Part shown: one piece after another, positions 24,432 through 33,028 of the stretch
Layout of the letters: every line of letters begins with the position of its first letter
Numbering within the stretch: position 1 is the stretch's first letter
Source of the DNA: Bog-756 sp963756515
Lineage (GTDB): Bacteria > Actinomycetota > Acidimicrobiia > Acidimicrobiales > RAAP-2
Direction of reading: 5' to 3'
Assembly: GCA_963756515.1 (NCBI GenBank)
Contig: CAVWNV010000003.1
Coordinates: 124,001-188,000 of the forward strand
Length of the DNA stretch: 64,000 bases
Program-made: the position numbers and the translations under genes
Notes under the pieces: generated by a model
What the model saw: the letters and a program-made list of their open reading frames with translations, nothing else
Database searches by the model: none
Told to the model about the DNA's origin: nothing

Positions 24432-25662
24432 GCCCCTGCCACCCGGCCCGGAAGGTCCGCTCTCGGGCCTGAGGGTCCTCGATGTCGGGACCCGCATCTC
24501 GGCCCCGTTCTGCGCCGGGCTCCTGGGTGAGCTCGGCGCTGATGTCATCAAGGTCGAGCTGCCCGGCAGCGGGGACTTCATGCGGACCATCGGCCCGTTC
24601 GCCGAGAGCGACGACGAGGAGGCCTACTCCCTGTTCTGGTCGGTCGAGGGCCGGGGCCGACGAGGTGCCACCTGCGATCTCCGCACTCCCGAGGGCCAGG
24701 CCCTCTTCCGGCGCCTGTCGGCCCACGCCGACGTGGTATGCGAGAACTTCCGACCCGGCACTATGGAGAAGTGGAACATCGGTCCCGACGACCTCGATCC
24801 GCGTGTGGTCTACGTGCGAATCAGCGTGTTCGGCCAGGACGGCCCCTACTCCCACCGACCCGGCCTCGACCGGTTGGGCATCGCCTACGGCGGGCTCCTC
24901 CACCTGACCGGCGAACCCGACCGTCCACCGGTCCGCCCCGGGGTGACCATCTCCGACTACCTCACCGGCGTCTTCGCCGCCATGGCCGCGGTAGCCGGTC
25001 TCTACCGACGAGACGTCCGGGCCGACGACCAGGGTGGAGGCGTCGGCGCGGTGATCGACGCACCCCTGTACGGTGCGGTGCTACGGGTGCTCGAATGGAC
25101 GCTGGCCGGCTACGACCGGCTCGGAACCGTCAGGGGACGGCAGGGAAACCGGCTGCGGAACTCGGCTCCGCTCGACAACTACCCCACCGCCGACGGCGCC
25201 TACATCTGCATCGTGGGCGGCTCGGATGCCAACTTCGGCCGGCTGTGCCGGGCCATGGACCGACCCGACTTGCTGGACGATCCCCGCTTCTCGAACCTGG
25301 CCCGGCGCTCCGAGCACGCCGACGAGATCAACGGCATCGTGGCCGCCTGGACCTCCGCCCGCAGCGCGGCCGACATCGAGACCGTCTGCATCGCCCACGA
25401 CGTACCGGTGGGCACGGCCTACAGCGCCGCCGACATCTTCACCGATCCCCACATGGCCGCCCGGGGCGACCTGGTGACGATCGACGACCCCGTGTTGGGC
25501 TCGATCCGACAGCAGGCGCCGTTCCCCCGGTTCGTCGGGCACCCCACGCCCGTGCCCACGGGCGCGCCCCGGCTGGGAGCCGACAACCGCCAGGTCTGGT
25601 GCGACCTGGTCGGCCTGTCCAGCTCCGAGTTCGAGCAGTTAGCCGGGAACGGCATCCTGTAG
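24421..25662 (+). CDS. Family III CoA-transferase (CaiB/BaiF)
   Basis: The 413-residue protein moves CoA between carboxylic acids. It has LSGLRVLDVGTRISAPFCA, LGADVIKVELPGSGDF, ENFRPGTMEKW and GPYSHRPGLDRLG, in which Asp150 fits the catalytic Asp of the family. ADIFTDPHMAARGDLV is the usual C-terminal signature. GTG 24421 overlaps the crotonase stop, so the two are coupled. It could activate the acid degraded by the neighbouring dehydrogenase or recycle CoA from a product. It is the last gene of the run 22380-25662 and converges with the fused dehydrogenase. Confidence 0.93.
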   Translation: MTPEPLPPGPEGPLSGLRVLDVGTRISAPFCAGLLGELGADVIKVELPGSGDFMRTIGPFAESDDEEAYSLFWSVEGRGRRGATCDLRTPEGQALFRRLSAHADVVCENFRPGTMEKWNIGPDDLDPRVVYVRISVFGQDGPYSHRPGLDRLGIAYGGLLHLTGEPDRPPVRPGVTISDYLTGVFAAMAAVAGLYRRDVRADDQGGGVGAVIDAPLYGAVLRVLEWTLAGYDRLGTVRGRQGNRLRNSAPLDNYPTADGAYICIVGGSDANFGRLCRAMDRPDLLDDPRFSNLARRSEHADEINGIVAAWTSARSAADIETVCIAHDVPVGTAYSAADIFTDPHMAARGDLVTIDDPVLGSIRQQAPFPRFVGHPTPVPTGAPRLGADNRQVWCDLVGLSSSEFEQLAGNGIL

Positions 25663-25913
25663 GACCAGGGCCTCGGGGTGACCGCCCGGCCTGCCTGCCG
25701 TCAGAACGACCCGGTCAGGTCGGAGGCGATCCCGTCGGACGTGCTCGTGACCGACCACGTGTCAGGCCCACCCGACTGCATCCGGTCGGCGTCAGCCGTG
25801 AGCCCTGGAGTGGTTGGTTCGAGGGGCCGACGTTGCTCGCCGACACGGTGGTACCGGCGGCGAGACCGGCTCGCCCTCCGGGTGGGCAGCGCCCTCCCCC
25901 GGTCGGGACGGGC

Positions 25914-28139
25914 TCAGGTCCCGGGTTCGGGGTCCCTGGGCAGGCCGAGGATCCGCTCCGCGATCACATTGCGCTGGACCTCACTGGTCCCGCCGGCGAT
26001 GGTGAGGCAGCGGGTGAAGAGCAGACCCTGGATCCAGCGGTCCGAGCGTCCCTCGCTGGTCGCTCCCTCGGGACCCAGCAGACTCAGGCCGAGTACCTGG
26101 ACGCGCTGTTCGTGCTCGGCCCCGAGCAGTTTGCGGAGCCCGGCTCCAGGCCCCGGGTCCGAACCGGCCAGGGCCAGCAGCGTGGCCCGATGCGTCATGA
26201 GCCGGAGCGACTGCGCCTCGGCCAGCAGTGCCCCGAGGCGGACCACCGATCCGGACGAGATGGTGTCGGACCGCTTGTCGGCCAGGCGCAGCAGGGACTC
26301 CACACCGATGCCGTAGGTGGAGCCCGACGACATGGAGACCCGTTCATTGGCCAGCGTCATCCGGGCTCCGGCCCAGCCGTGGTTGACCTCACCGATCACA
26401 CAGTCGTCGGGCACGAAGACCTGGTCGAGAAAGACCTCGTTGAAGAGTGACGCACCGGTCATCTCCCGCAGGGGCCGGATGTCGAGGCCCTCGGAGCGCA
26501 TGTCCACGATGAAGAAGGTGATCCCCTCGTGCTTGGGCACCGACGGGTCGGTCCGGGCCAGGCAGATCCCCCAGTCGGCCTGTTGGGCCATGGAGGTCCA
26601 CACCTTCTGGCCGGTGAGGAGCCAGCCGCCCTCGGTCCGCACCGCCCGGGTCGACAGGCTGGCCAGATCGGAGCCCGCTCCCGGCTCGGAGAACAGCTGA
26701 CACCAGGCCAACTCACCCAACAGCGAGGGCCGGACCCACCGACGGCACTGCTCCTCGGTCCCGGTGGCGATGATGACGGGCAGGGCCCAGGCGCTGATCC
26801 CGATATGGGGTCGGGCGATGCCCACGTCGGCCAGGAGCTCGTCGATGACGACCTGCTCCACGGCGCCGGCATCCCGGCCCCACGGTCGGGGCCAGTGGGG
26901 CACCACCAGCCCGGCGTCGACGAGTGCGGCCCGTCGTTCCTCCTCCGGCGTCCCCGCCACCTCGGCCATCAGCGGGGCGAGGTCGGTGCGGGCCTGTTCG
27001 GCCTCATCGGGGAGGTCTGCAGTAAGCTCCCTCCGGACCCCGCGTCCGGCCACGGCGGCCACCTGGCGGCAGAACTCGTCGGTCTCCCCCACCAGTTGCT
27101 GATCGGCGTGGGCCCGTTTGAGGTGGAGGTGGAGATCGTGCTCCCACGTGAACCCGATGCCCCCCAGCAGCTGGAGGCATTCCTGGGCCGACCGGACATA
27201 GCCGTCGAAGGCCAGGGCACCGGCCGTGGCCGTGGCCAACTCCACCCCGTCCGGGTCGTCCGGCCCCATGCTCACCGCCACCGCCGCATCCCAGGCCACG
27301 GCGGTCATCTGTTCCACCCGCACCGCCATGTCGGCCAGGCGGTGCTTCACCGCCTGGAATTGGCCGATGGGGCGGCCGAACTGGACCCGGACCTTGGCGT
27401 ACTCGGTGGCGGTCTCGAGGCACCACCGGGCACCGCCGGCGTGCTCGGCGGCCATCAGCGCCGTCACCACCTGTCGCAACCTCGACGTCGTGAGCGAGGC
27501 CAACTGCCGTTCCGGGGAGACGGCCACCGCGTCGACCTCGACCACGCCCACCCGTCGCGTGGCGTCGAGACTGGACAGCGGTGAGACCAGGACCCGGCCG
27601 GTCGGACCGGTCACGTCGATCAGACACCACGTCTGGGTGCCGTCGTCGTGTCGGGCCGGGACCAGCACCACCGATGCCGTGGTGGCACCGAGGAGCGGCC
27701 GGAGGGAGCCCGTCACCACCAGCTCGCCCGAGGCGTCCTTTCCCACCACGTCGAGTCCCGTGTCACCCAGCGAGATAGCGGCCGTGATGCTCCCGTCGAT
27801 GAGCCCGGGCAGGAGTGCGCCGGCCGTCACCCCGTCGGCGCACTCCGCCACCAGGGTTGAGGTCACCACGGTGGGGAGGAGGGGCCCCGGGACCACCGAC
27901 CGCCCCGTCTCCTCGACCAGTACGGCCAACTCGAAGAGACCGAATCCCTGACCCCCGTACTCCTCGGGCAGGTGGATACCCAACCAGCCCTGGGCCGCCA
28001 TCTCCTTCCACACCGGCTGGAGCTCCTCGTCCTCGGCGTCGAGGAGGGCGCGCGGCACCGACGACGGACAGTGGGTCTCGAGCCACCGTCGGGCCGAGAG
28101 GCGTTGCGCCTCGTGCTCGTCAGTGAGGGCGATCGGCAT
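25914..28139 (-). CDS. Tandem-fused acyl-CoA dehydrogenase (small + large domain)
   Basis: This 741-residue protein contains two complete acyl-CoA dehydrogenase units. Residues 1 to about 375 are small-subunit-like (LTDEHEAQRLSARRWLETH; YAKVRVQFGRPIGQFQ; LGGIGFTWEHDLHLHLKR). Residues from about 395 are large-subunit-like (EPGAGSDLASL near 483; LLTGQKVWTSMAQQADWG; IAGGTSEVQRNVIAERILG). It therefore fuses the two chains encoded separately elsewhere in the window. The same architecture is known for FadE34 (ChsE3) of the mycobacterial cholesterol side-chain pathway. ATG 28139 follows AGGAAGAAGG. A ferredoxin and an acyl-CoA synthetase lie just upstream on the same strand. Confidence 0.93.
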   Translation of the reverse strand: MPIALTDEHEAQRLSARRWLETHCPSSVPRALLDAEDEELQPVWKEMAAQGWLGIHLPEEYGGQGFGLFELAVLVEETGRSVVPGPLLPTVVTSTLVAECADGVTAGALLPGLIDGSITAAISLGDTGLDVVGKDASGELVVTGSLRPLLGATTASVVLVPARHDDGTQTWCLIDVTGPTGRVLVSPLSSLDATRRVGVVEVDAVAVSPERQLASLTTSRLRQVVTALMAAEHAGGARWCLETATEYAKVRVQFGRPIGQFQAVKHRLADMAVRVEQMTAVAWDAAVAVSMGPDDPDGVELATATAGALAFDGYVRSAQECLQLLGGIGFTWEHDLHLHLKRAHADQQLVGETDEFCRQVAAVAGRGVRRELTADLPDEAEQARTDLAPLMAEVAGTPEEERRAALVDAGLVVPHWPRPWGRDAGAVEQVVIDELLADVGIARPHIGISAWALPVIIATGTEEQCRRWVRPSLLGELAWCQLFSEPGAGSDLASLSTRAVRTEGGWLLTGQKVWTSMAQQADWGICLARTDPSVPKHEGITFFIVDMRSEGLDIRPLREMTGASLFNEVFLDQVFVPDDCVIGEVNHGWAGARMTLANERVSMSSGSTYGIGVESLLRLADKRSDTISSGSVVRLGALLAEAQSLRLMTHRATLLALAGSDPGPGAGLRKLLGAEHEQRVQVLGLSLLGPEGATSEGRSDRWIQGLLFTRCLTIAGGTSEVQRNVIAERILGLPRDPEPGT

Positions 28140-28157
28140 GGGGTTGACCTTCTTCCT

Positions 28158-28216
28158 CTGTTCCCATCGGTTCAGTTCCTATCGGCTGTCTTCCCGCCGG
28201 CTCAGTTCCCATCCGG
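28158..28216 (-). repeat. Three degenerate copies of the ferredoxin gene end
   Basis: The motif CCGATGGGAAC(T/A)GA on the minus strand recurs as CCGGATGGGAACTG (28216-28203, holding the ferredoxin stop), CCGATAGGAACTG (28185-28173) and CCGATGGGAACAG (28170-28158). They fill the gap before the fused dehydrogenase and bring GGAA runs near its start. Confidence 0.6.
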
Positions 28217-28411
28217 TCCCCCGATGACTTCGATGGAGATGGCCCGGGTCGGGCAACCCTCGGCCGCCACCCGGATCCGGCCCTCGTCGTCACCGCCGGG
28301 GTCGATGACCATGGCCAACCCGTCGTCTCCCAGGTCGAACGTCCCCGGGGCCCAGAACAGGCAGTTGCCGGAGCCTACGCAGCGGTCGCGGTCGATCGCT
28401 ATCCGGATCAT
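28202..28411 (-). CDS. 3Fe-4S-type ferredoxin
   Basis: The 69-residue acidic protein has three Cys: Cys11 and Cys17 in CVGSGNC and Cys53 in EGCPT. This is the pattern of small actinobacterial 3Fe-4S ferredoxins that normally feed cytochromes P450 or other oxygenases. No P450 or oxygenase is present in this window. ATG 28411 overlaps the synthetase stop (ATGA), so the two are coupled, and the fused dehydrogenase follows. It may serve an oxygenase elsewhere, or take electrons linked to the dehydrogenase; the second idea is speculative. Confidence 0.92.
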   Translation of the reverse strand: MIRIAIDRDRCVGSGNCLFWAPGTFDLGDDGLAMVIDPGGDDEGRIRVAAEGCPTRAISIEVIGGPDGN

Positions 28412-29937
28412 CGTTCTTCCGATGCCGCGGCCGACGAGTGACTCTGACGAAGTTGCCGCTTGCGGACCTTCCCGTTGACGTCGCGCGGCAGCTCGTCCAC
28501 CACCTCCCAGACCCGGGGGACCTTGTACTTGGCCAGCGTCGCCCCCACGTGGTCGGCCAACACGTCGGTCCCCACCGGGTACCGGAGCTGCACCATGGCC
28601 TTCAGCTGCTCCCCGTCGCGTTCATGGGGGATGCCGAAGACGGCGCAGTCCACCACGGCCGGGTGTTCGAAGAGAACCTCTTCGATCTCACGCGGCGCGA
28701 TGTTCACCCCGCCCCACAGGACCATGTCCGACACCCGATCGGTGATGGAGAGGTAGCCGTCCTCGTCGAGGAACCCGATGTCACCGACGGTGAAGGCGTC
28801 GTCGCGCCAGGCCGCCGCGGTGGCTGCGTCGTCGTTGCGGTAGGAGAACCGCTGCGGGCCGGCAGGCCGGATGTACACCAGACCGGGCTGGCCGGTCGGG
28901 ACCGGTGCCCCGTCCTCGTCGAGTATCCGGATCTCCACGCCGGGCCAGGGTCGGCCGACGCTCCCGGGCTTGGCCCGCCACTCCTGCGGGGAGATCTTGG
29001 TCGCCCCACCCTCGCTGGCTCCGTACAGCTCATGGATCTCGGCGTCGGGGAAGGACTCCATCATCCGGTACTTCACCGCCACCGGGCAGGGAGCGGCCGC
29101 GTGCACGATGAGAGTCAGGCTCGACACGTCGATGTCCTTCCGCACGTGGTCGGGCAGCTCGAGGATGCGGATGAAGTGGGCCGGCACCATAAACGTGCGG
29201 GTGCCCCGGTGTCGCTCCACCTCCTCGAGCCAACCCCGGGCATCGAACTGCTCGGTGATCACCGTCGTGGCGCCGATGCACAGCGAGCACAGCGACCAAC
29301 CGAGGTGGGAGGCGTGGTAGGCCGGGCCGCTCATCACGTAGACGTCGTCGGCCGTCCAGCTCCACAGGGCCACCTGCCCTTCCATGCCCCGGAGGCGGCC
29401 GGGCCGGTCGGCCAGAGCGCCGTGGACGACACCCTTCGGATTGGCTGTGGTCCCCGACGTGTAGAACATGAGCTCGGGGCCCCCGCCGCTGTCGGCACCG
29501 GCCAGGGGCGTGGCCACCGACAGGGCGGCCTCGTAGGCCGGACCGACGATCAACGATCCGAGGCCGAGGTCATCGAGGGCCAGCTGCAGCTCGGCGTCGA
29601 AGCCCACCTGTCCCACCGCCACCGCCACTCCGGCGTCGGCCAGGATGTAGGCCAGCTCGGCCGACCGGAGGTGCCGGTTCACCGGCAGGAACGGGGCGTC
29701 GAGCATGGCCGCGGCCGTGGCCACCTCGAAGATCTCGATTCCGTTGGGCAGGACCGCGGCCACGGGCCGGCCCGGTCCGGCCCCCCGCTCGGCCAGCACC
29801 GCGGCCAGGCGCTGCGAGCGCGACTGCAGTTCCCCGTAGGTGCGAACGGTTTCTCCGGCGATGATGGCGGGCCGGTCCGGAGCCTCCCCGGCGTGGCCCG
29901 TCACCCCCCGCACCGGACCCGCGGTACGTTCTGTCAT
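28408..29937 (-). CDS. AMP-dependent acyl-CoA synthetase
   Basis: The 509-residue ANL enzyme has ELMFYTSGTTANPKGVVHG, ELYGASEGGATKIS, DDAFTVGDIGFLDEDGYL, LWGGVNIAPREIE and a C-terminal VNGKVRKRQL with the catalytic Lys. It should activate a carboxylic acid for the fused dehydrogenase downstream. ATG 29937 is chosen because it gives the family N-terminus (MTERTAGPVRGV) and lies 8 bases behind a TAGTCT box; a much longer in-frame extension upstream has no family features. It is the first gene of the minus-strand operon 25914-29937 and is divergent from the copper amine oxidase. Confidence 0.93.
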   Translation of the reverse strand: MTERTAGPVRGVTGHAGEAPDRPAIIAGETVRTYGELQSRSQRLAAVLAERGAGPGRPVAAVLPNGIEIFEVATAAAMLDAPFLPVNRHLRSAELAYILADAGVAVAVGQVGFDAELQLALDDLGLGSLIVGPAYEAALSVATPLAGADSGGGPELMFYTSGTTANPKGVVHGALADRPGRLRGMEGQVALWSWTADDVYVMSGPAYHASHLGWSLCSLCIGATTVITEQFDARGWLEEVERHRGTRTFMVPAHFIRILELPDHVRKDIDVSSLTLIVHAAAPCPVAVKYRMMESFPDAEIHELYGASEGGATKISPQEWRAKPGSVGRPWPGVEIRILDEDGAPVPTGQPGLVYIRPAGPQRFSYRNDDAATAAAWRDDAFTVGDIGFLDEDGYLSITDRVSDMVLWGGVNIAPREIEEVLFEHPAVVDCAVFGIPHERDGEQLKAMVQLRYPVGTDVLADHVGATLAKYKVPRVWEVVDELPRDVNGKVRKRQLRQSHSSAAASEER

Positions 29938-29951
29938 CGTGGGGGAGACTA
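29935..29951 (-). promoter_or_regulatory. TANNNT box near an ATG start
   Basis: On the minus strand TAGTCT (29951-29946) is followed by 8 bases and ATG 29937. No ribosome site is seen. The gap to the divergent amine oxidase probably holds both promoters. Confidence 0.5.
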
Positions 29952-30084
29952 CCGCCCCCTGGCACCCCGGGTGCCAGGTGACCGCCCGTGTGGCGCCGAG
30001 ACGGAGGACTGAGCGTGTCTGAATCGAACCGGAGTGCCACCGGCGCCGCCGGCCGTCCCGCCACTGTCGCCATGGCGTCCCGTC

Positions 30085-31989
30085 GTGGGTGAGGCGGCCC
30101 GGTCCGTCACCCACCCGCTCGACGCCCTCGAGGTCGAGGAGGCCCGCACCGCGGTGGCGGCTGTACGGTCCAGCGGGCGGATGACCGACGCCGCGCTGTT
30201 CGCGTCGGTGACGCTGGAGGAGCCGACCAAGGCGGACCTGTCGCGGTTTCGGCCCGGTGACCCGGTCGAAAGGCGGGTCCGTCTGGTCGTGCTGCCCGGG
30301 CCCGACGCCAGCCTGGTGGAGGTGGTGGTCTCCGTACCCGACGGCGAGGTGGTGGAGTGGACCGAGCGCCACGAGGTGCGGCCGGCGCTGCTGTTCGACG
30401 ACTCGTACCGGGCCATCCTGGCCCTCCGAGCCGATCCCGACTGGCAACGGGCCATGACCCTCCGGGGCATCGCCGACTTCGAGAAGGTCCAGATCGATCC
30501 CTGGCCCACGGGCAACTTCGGGAATCCTGACGAGGACGGCCGCCGGATCGCCCGTTGTCTCTCCTACTACCGCGAGGAGCCGACCGACAACGGTTACGCC
30601 CGGCCCATCGAGGGCGTGCTGGCCACCGTGGACGCGGCCCGGGGTGTCGTACTCGAGGTCCTCGACTTCGGGGTGGTACCGCTGCCCGTCGAGCGTGGGA
30701 GCTATCTCCCCGAGGACAACCAGCCGCTCCGGACGGACCTGCTCCCGCTGGAGATCGTCCAACCGGACGGGCCGAGCTTCACACTCGACGGCAATCACCT
30801 GACCTGGCAACGCTGGTCGATGCGGGTGGCCATGGAGCCGCTGGAAGGACTGGTGCTGCGCGCGGTCGGCTATGACGACGGCGGTCTCCGGCCCGTCCTG
30901 CACCGGGCCTCCATCAACGAGATGGTGGTCCCCTACGGCGACCCGGGGCCGATGCACGGCTGGAAGAACGCCTTCGACGTGGGTGAGTGGGGCCTCGGCC
31001 GCATGGCCAATTCGCTGTCACTCGGTTGCGACTGCCTCGGGGAGATCGCCTACCTCGACGCCATCTTCGTGAGCGAGCACGGCACCCCCTACGTGGTGGA
31101 GAACGCCGTGTGCATCCACGAGGAGGACTACGGGATCCTCTGGAAGCACCAGGACATGCTGGCCGGCCGCACCGAGGTCCGCCGGTCGCGGCGCCTGGTG
31201 GTGTCGTCCATCGCCACCGTGGGCAACTACGAATACGGCTTCTACTGGTACTTCTACCTCGACGGAACCATCCAACTCGAGGTAAAGCTCACCGGCATCA
31301 TGTCCACCCAGGCGCTGGCCCCAGGCGAGGAGACCGCCTACGGGTCGGTGGTGGCCCCCGGCCTGGCCGCTCCGTTCCACCAGCACCTGTTCTGCGCCCG
31401 GCTGGACATCTCGGTGGACGGTCCGGACAACGAGGTGTACGAGGTGGCCTTCGAGACCGAGCCCCGCAGTGCCGACAACCCCAACGGCAACGCCTTTCGC
31501 CAACACAGCACCCGGCTGGAGTCCGAGCTGCAGGCCCAGCGCGACGTGGACCCGGCCAGTGGACGTCACTGGCGGTTCGTGAATCCGGACCGGCTGAACG
31601 GGCTGGGCCGCCCGGTGGCCTACAAGCTGGTACCCGGGGCCACACCGACCCTGCTGGCCCAGGCCGACTCGAGCATCGGCCGGCGGGCGACCTTCGCCCG
31701 CCACAACCTGTGGGTGACCCCCTACACCCCCGATGAACGGCGGGCCGCGGGCGACTACCCCAATCAGCACGTCGGCGGGGACGGCCTCCCGGCCTGGACC
31801 GCGGCCGACCGGTCACTGGTGGACACCGACATCGTGGCCTGGCACACCTTCGGAATCTCCCACTCGCCCCGGCCCGAGGACTGGCCGGTGATGCCGGTCG
31901 AGTACTGCGGCTTCCATCTGGTCCCGGTGGGCTTCTTCGACCGCAATCCGGCCCTGGACGTACCTCCGCCTGCCGACCACTGCCCCTGA
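30085..31989 (+). CDS. Copper amine oxidase (topaquinone type)
   Basis: The protein (634 residues from the chosen start) oxidises a primary amine to aldehyde, ammonia and hydrogen peroxide. It has the cofactor motif NYEYG with Tyr382 as the residue converted to topaquinone, catalytic Asp325 in YLDAIF, and copper ligands His432 and His434 in HQHLFCARLD and probably His593 in ISHSPRPED. The N2/N3 and catalytic domains are of normal size. I use GTG 30085, which gives VGEAARSVTHPLD, close to the usual start; a GTG at 30034 would add 17 residues and is possible. No signal peptide is seen, so it is likely cytoplasmic. It is divergent from the synthetase. Confidence 0.92.
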   Translation: MGEAARSVTHPLDALEVEEARTAVAAVRSSGRMTDAALFASVTLEEPTKADLSRFRPGDPVERRVRLVVLPGPDASLVEVVVSVPDGEVVEWTERHEVRPALLFDDSYRAILALRADPDWQRAMTLRGIADFEKVQIDPWPTGNFGNPDEDGRRIARCLSYYREEPTDNGYARPIEGVLATVDAARGVVLEVLDFGVVPLPVERGSYLPEDNQPLRTDLLPLEIVQPDGPSFTLDGNHLTWQRWSMRVAMEPLEGLVLRAVGYDDGGLRPVLHRASINEMVVPYGDPGPMHGWKNAFDVGEWGLGRMANSLSLGCDCLGEIAYLDAIFVSEHGTPYVVENAVCIHEEDYGILWKHQDMLAGRTEVRRSRRLVVSSIATVGNYEYGFYWYFYLDGTIQLEVKLTGIMSTQALAPGEETAYGSVVAPGLAAPFHQHLFCARLDISVDGPDNEVYEVAFETEPRSADNPNGNAFRQHSTRLESELQAQRDVDPASGRHWRFVNPDRLNGLGRPVAYKLVPGATPTLLAQADSSIGRRATFARHNLWVTPYTPDERRAAGDYPNQHVGGDGLPAWTAADRSLVDTDIVAWHTFGISHSPRPEDWPVMPVEYCGFHLVPVGFFDRNPALDVPPPADHCP

Positions 31990-32004
31990 ACGTCTCCGGC
32001 CCAA

Positions 32005-32068
32005 CGCACCCGGCCGCGACGATCCTGGCTCAGCTTCTGTACCGGCATTGCCGTCGCAGCCGGGTGCG
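32005..32068 (+). terminator. Long stem-loop after the amine oxidase
   Basis: CGCACCCGGC (32005-32014) and GCCGGGTGCG (32059-32068) are perfect 10-base complements about 15 bases after the amine oxidase stop. GCGAC and GTCGC inside extend pairing. There is no T tract; it may be a terminator or a regulatory RNA structure. Confidence 0.4.
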
Positions 32069-32111
32069 TGCCGGTCCCGGTTCCACATCCGTCCCCTCGG
32101 GCACGGACGGA

Positions 32112-32127
32112 TACCATGGCCGCCATG
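32112..32127 (+). promoter_or_regulatory. TANNNT box giving a probable leaderless start
   Basis: TACCAT (32112-32117) is followed by 7 bases and ATG 32125. An in-frame ATG at 32116 overlaps the box itself and is therefore less likely to be used. Confidence 0.5.
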
Positions 32128-32940
32128 GCTGACCTCGAGTCCCTCCTGTACGACGAATCAGACGGCGTGGCTTGGGTCACCCTCAACCGTCCCGAGGCCC
32201 TCAACGCCTTCGACACCACCATGCAACGAGAGCTGCGCGAACTGTGGCTCATGCTCCGCACGAACGACGACGTGCGGTGCATCGTGCTCACCGGCAGCGG
32301 CGAGAAGGCCTTCTGCACCGGACTGGACCGAGAGGGGATCGGGTCCTTCGACGATCTGCCGCCGGGACGGCTGCCGGGCTACAACACACCATGGGACTTC
32401 GACGATCCGGGCAAGAGCGTCTGCCCCAAGTCGAACAACCTCTGGAAGCCGGTCATCGCCGCTGTCAACGGCATGGCCTGTGGTGGGGCCTTCTACATCC
32501 TCGGCGAGGTGGACTTCATCATCGCCGCCGAGCACGCCACCTTCTTCGACCCCCACGTCACCTACGGGATGCCGGCCGCCTTCGAGCCCATCTTCCTCAT
32601 GCACAAGATGCCGTTCCAGGAGGTGATGCGCCTGGCCCTGCTCGGAGCCCACGAGCGCATGTCGGCCCAAAGGGCCCACCAGATCGGGTTCGTCTCCGAG
32701 GTGGTGCCGGCCGGCGACCTCCACGACCGGGTGGCCTGGGCGGCCCAGGCCATCGCCGATCAGCCCGCGCTGGCCGAGCAGGGCACACTACGGGCCATGT
32801 GGATGGGGCTCGAGGTGTCGCGACGCCAAGCCCTCGACCATGCCTTCCTCTTCACCCACGTGGGAACGGACCCGGCCTTGCTGGAGGAGGGCCAGGCCCG
32901 ATTCACCACCGGCAAGCGGATCGAGTGGAGGCTCCGCTGA
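32125..32940 (+). CDS. Crotonase-family protein with altered active site
   Basis: The 271-residue product has the crotonase fold: VAWVTLNRPEALNAFD, KAFCTGLDREGIG and MACGGAFYILGEVDFIIAAE. The two hydratase Glu positions read Phe (GGAF) and His (DPHVTYGM), so it may be an isomerase, hydrolase or another crotonase-type enzyme. The substrate loop after residue 85 is long and Pro-rich. ATG 32125 is taken because of the TACCAT box 7 bases upstream. It stands alone between the amine oxidase and a convergent thioesterase. Confidence 0.9.
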   Translation: MADLESLLYDESDGVAWVTLNRPEALNAFDTTMQRELRELWLMLRTNDDVRCIVLTGSGEKAFCTGLDREGIGSFDDLPPGRLPGYNTPWDFDDPGKSVCPKSNNLWKPVIAAVNGMACGGAFYILGEVDFIIAAEHATFFDPHVTYGMPAAFEPIFLMHKMPFQEVMRLALLGAHERMSAQRAHQIGFVSEVVPAGDLHDRVAWAAQAIADQPALAEQGTLRAMWMGLEVSRRQALDHAFLFTHVGTDPALLEEGQARFTTGKRIEWRLR

Positions 32941-32984
32941 CCGTACCCATGGACGAGCTGACGGGCGGCTGACAGTACCGGGCC

Positions 32985-33007
32985 GGGCCGGCACCGCGGG
33001 CCGGCCC
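32985..33007. terminator. Hairpin between convergent genes
   Basis: GGGCCGGC (32985-32992) and GCCGGCCC (33000-33007) form a perfect 8-base stem with a 7-base loop between the crotonase and the thioesterase genes. No T tract follows, but the position between two stops favours a bidirectional terminator. Confidence 0.5.
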
Positions 33008-33028
33008 ACTGGGCTATGGCCGGCCGGG

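Noticed and set aside
25663..25913. Possible small gene between CaiB and fused dehydrogenase
   Set aside because: No frame with normal composition or ribosome site; only an intergenic gap of 251 bases between two stops.
29938..30957. N-terminal extension of the acyl-CoA synthetase by about 340 residues
   Set aside because: The extension overlaps the amine oxidase in antisense and has no family features; the ATG at 29937 follows a TANNNT box.
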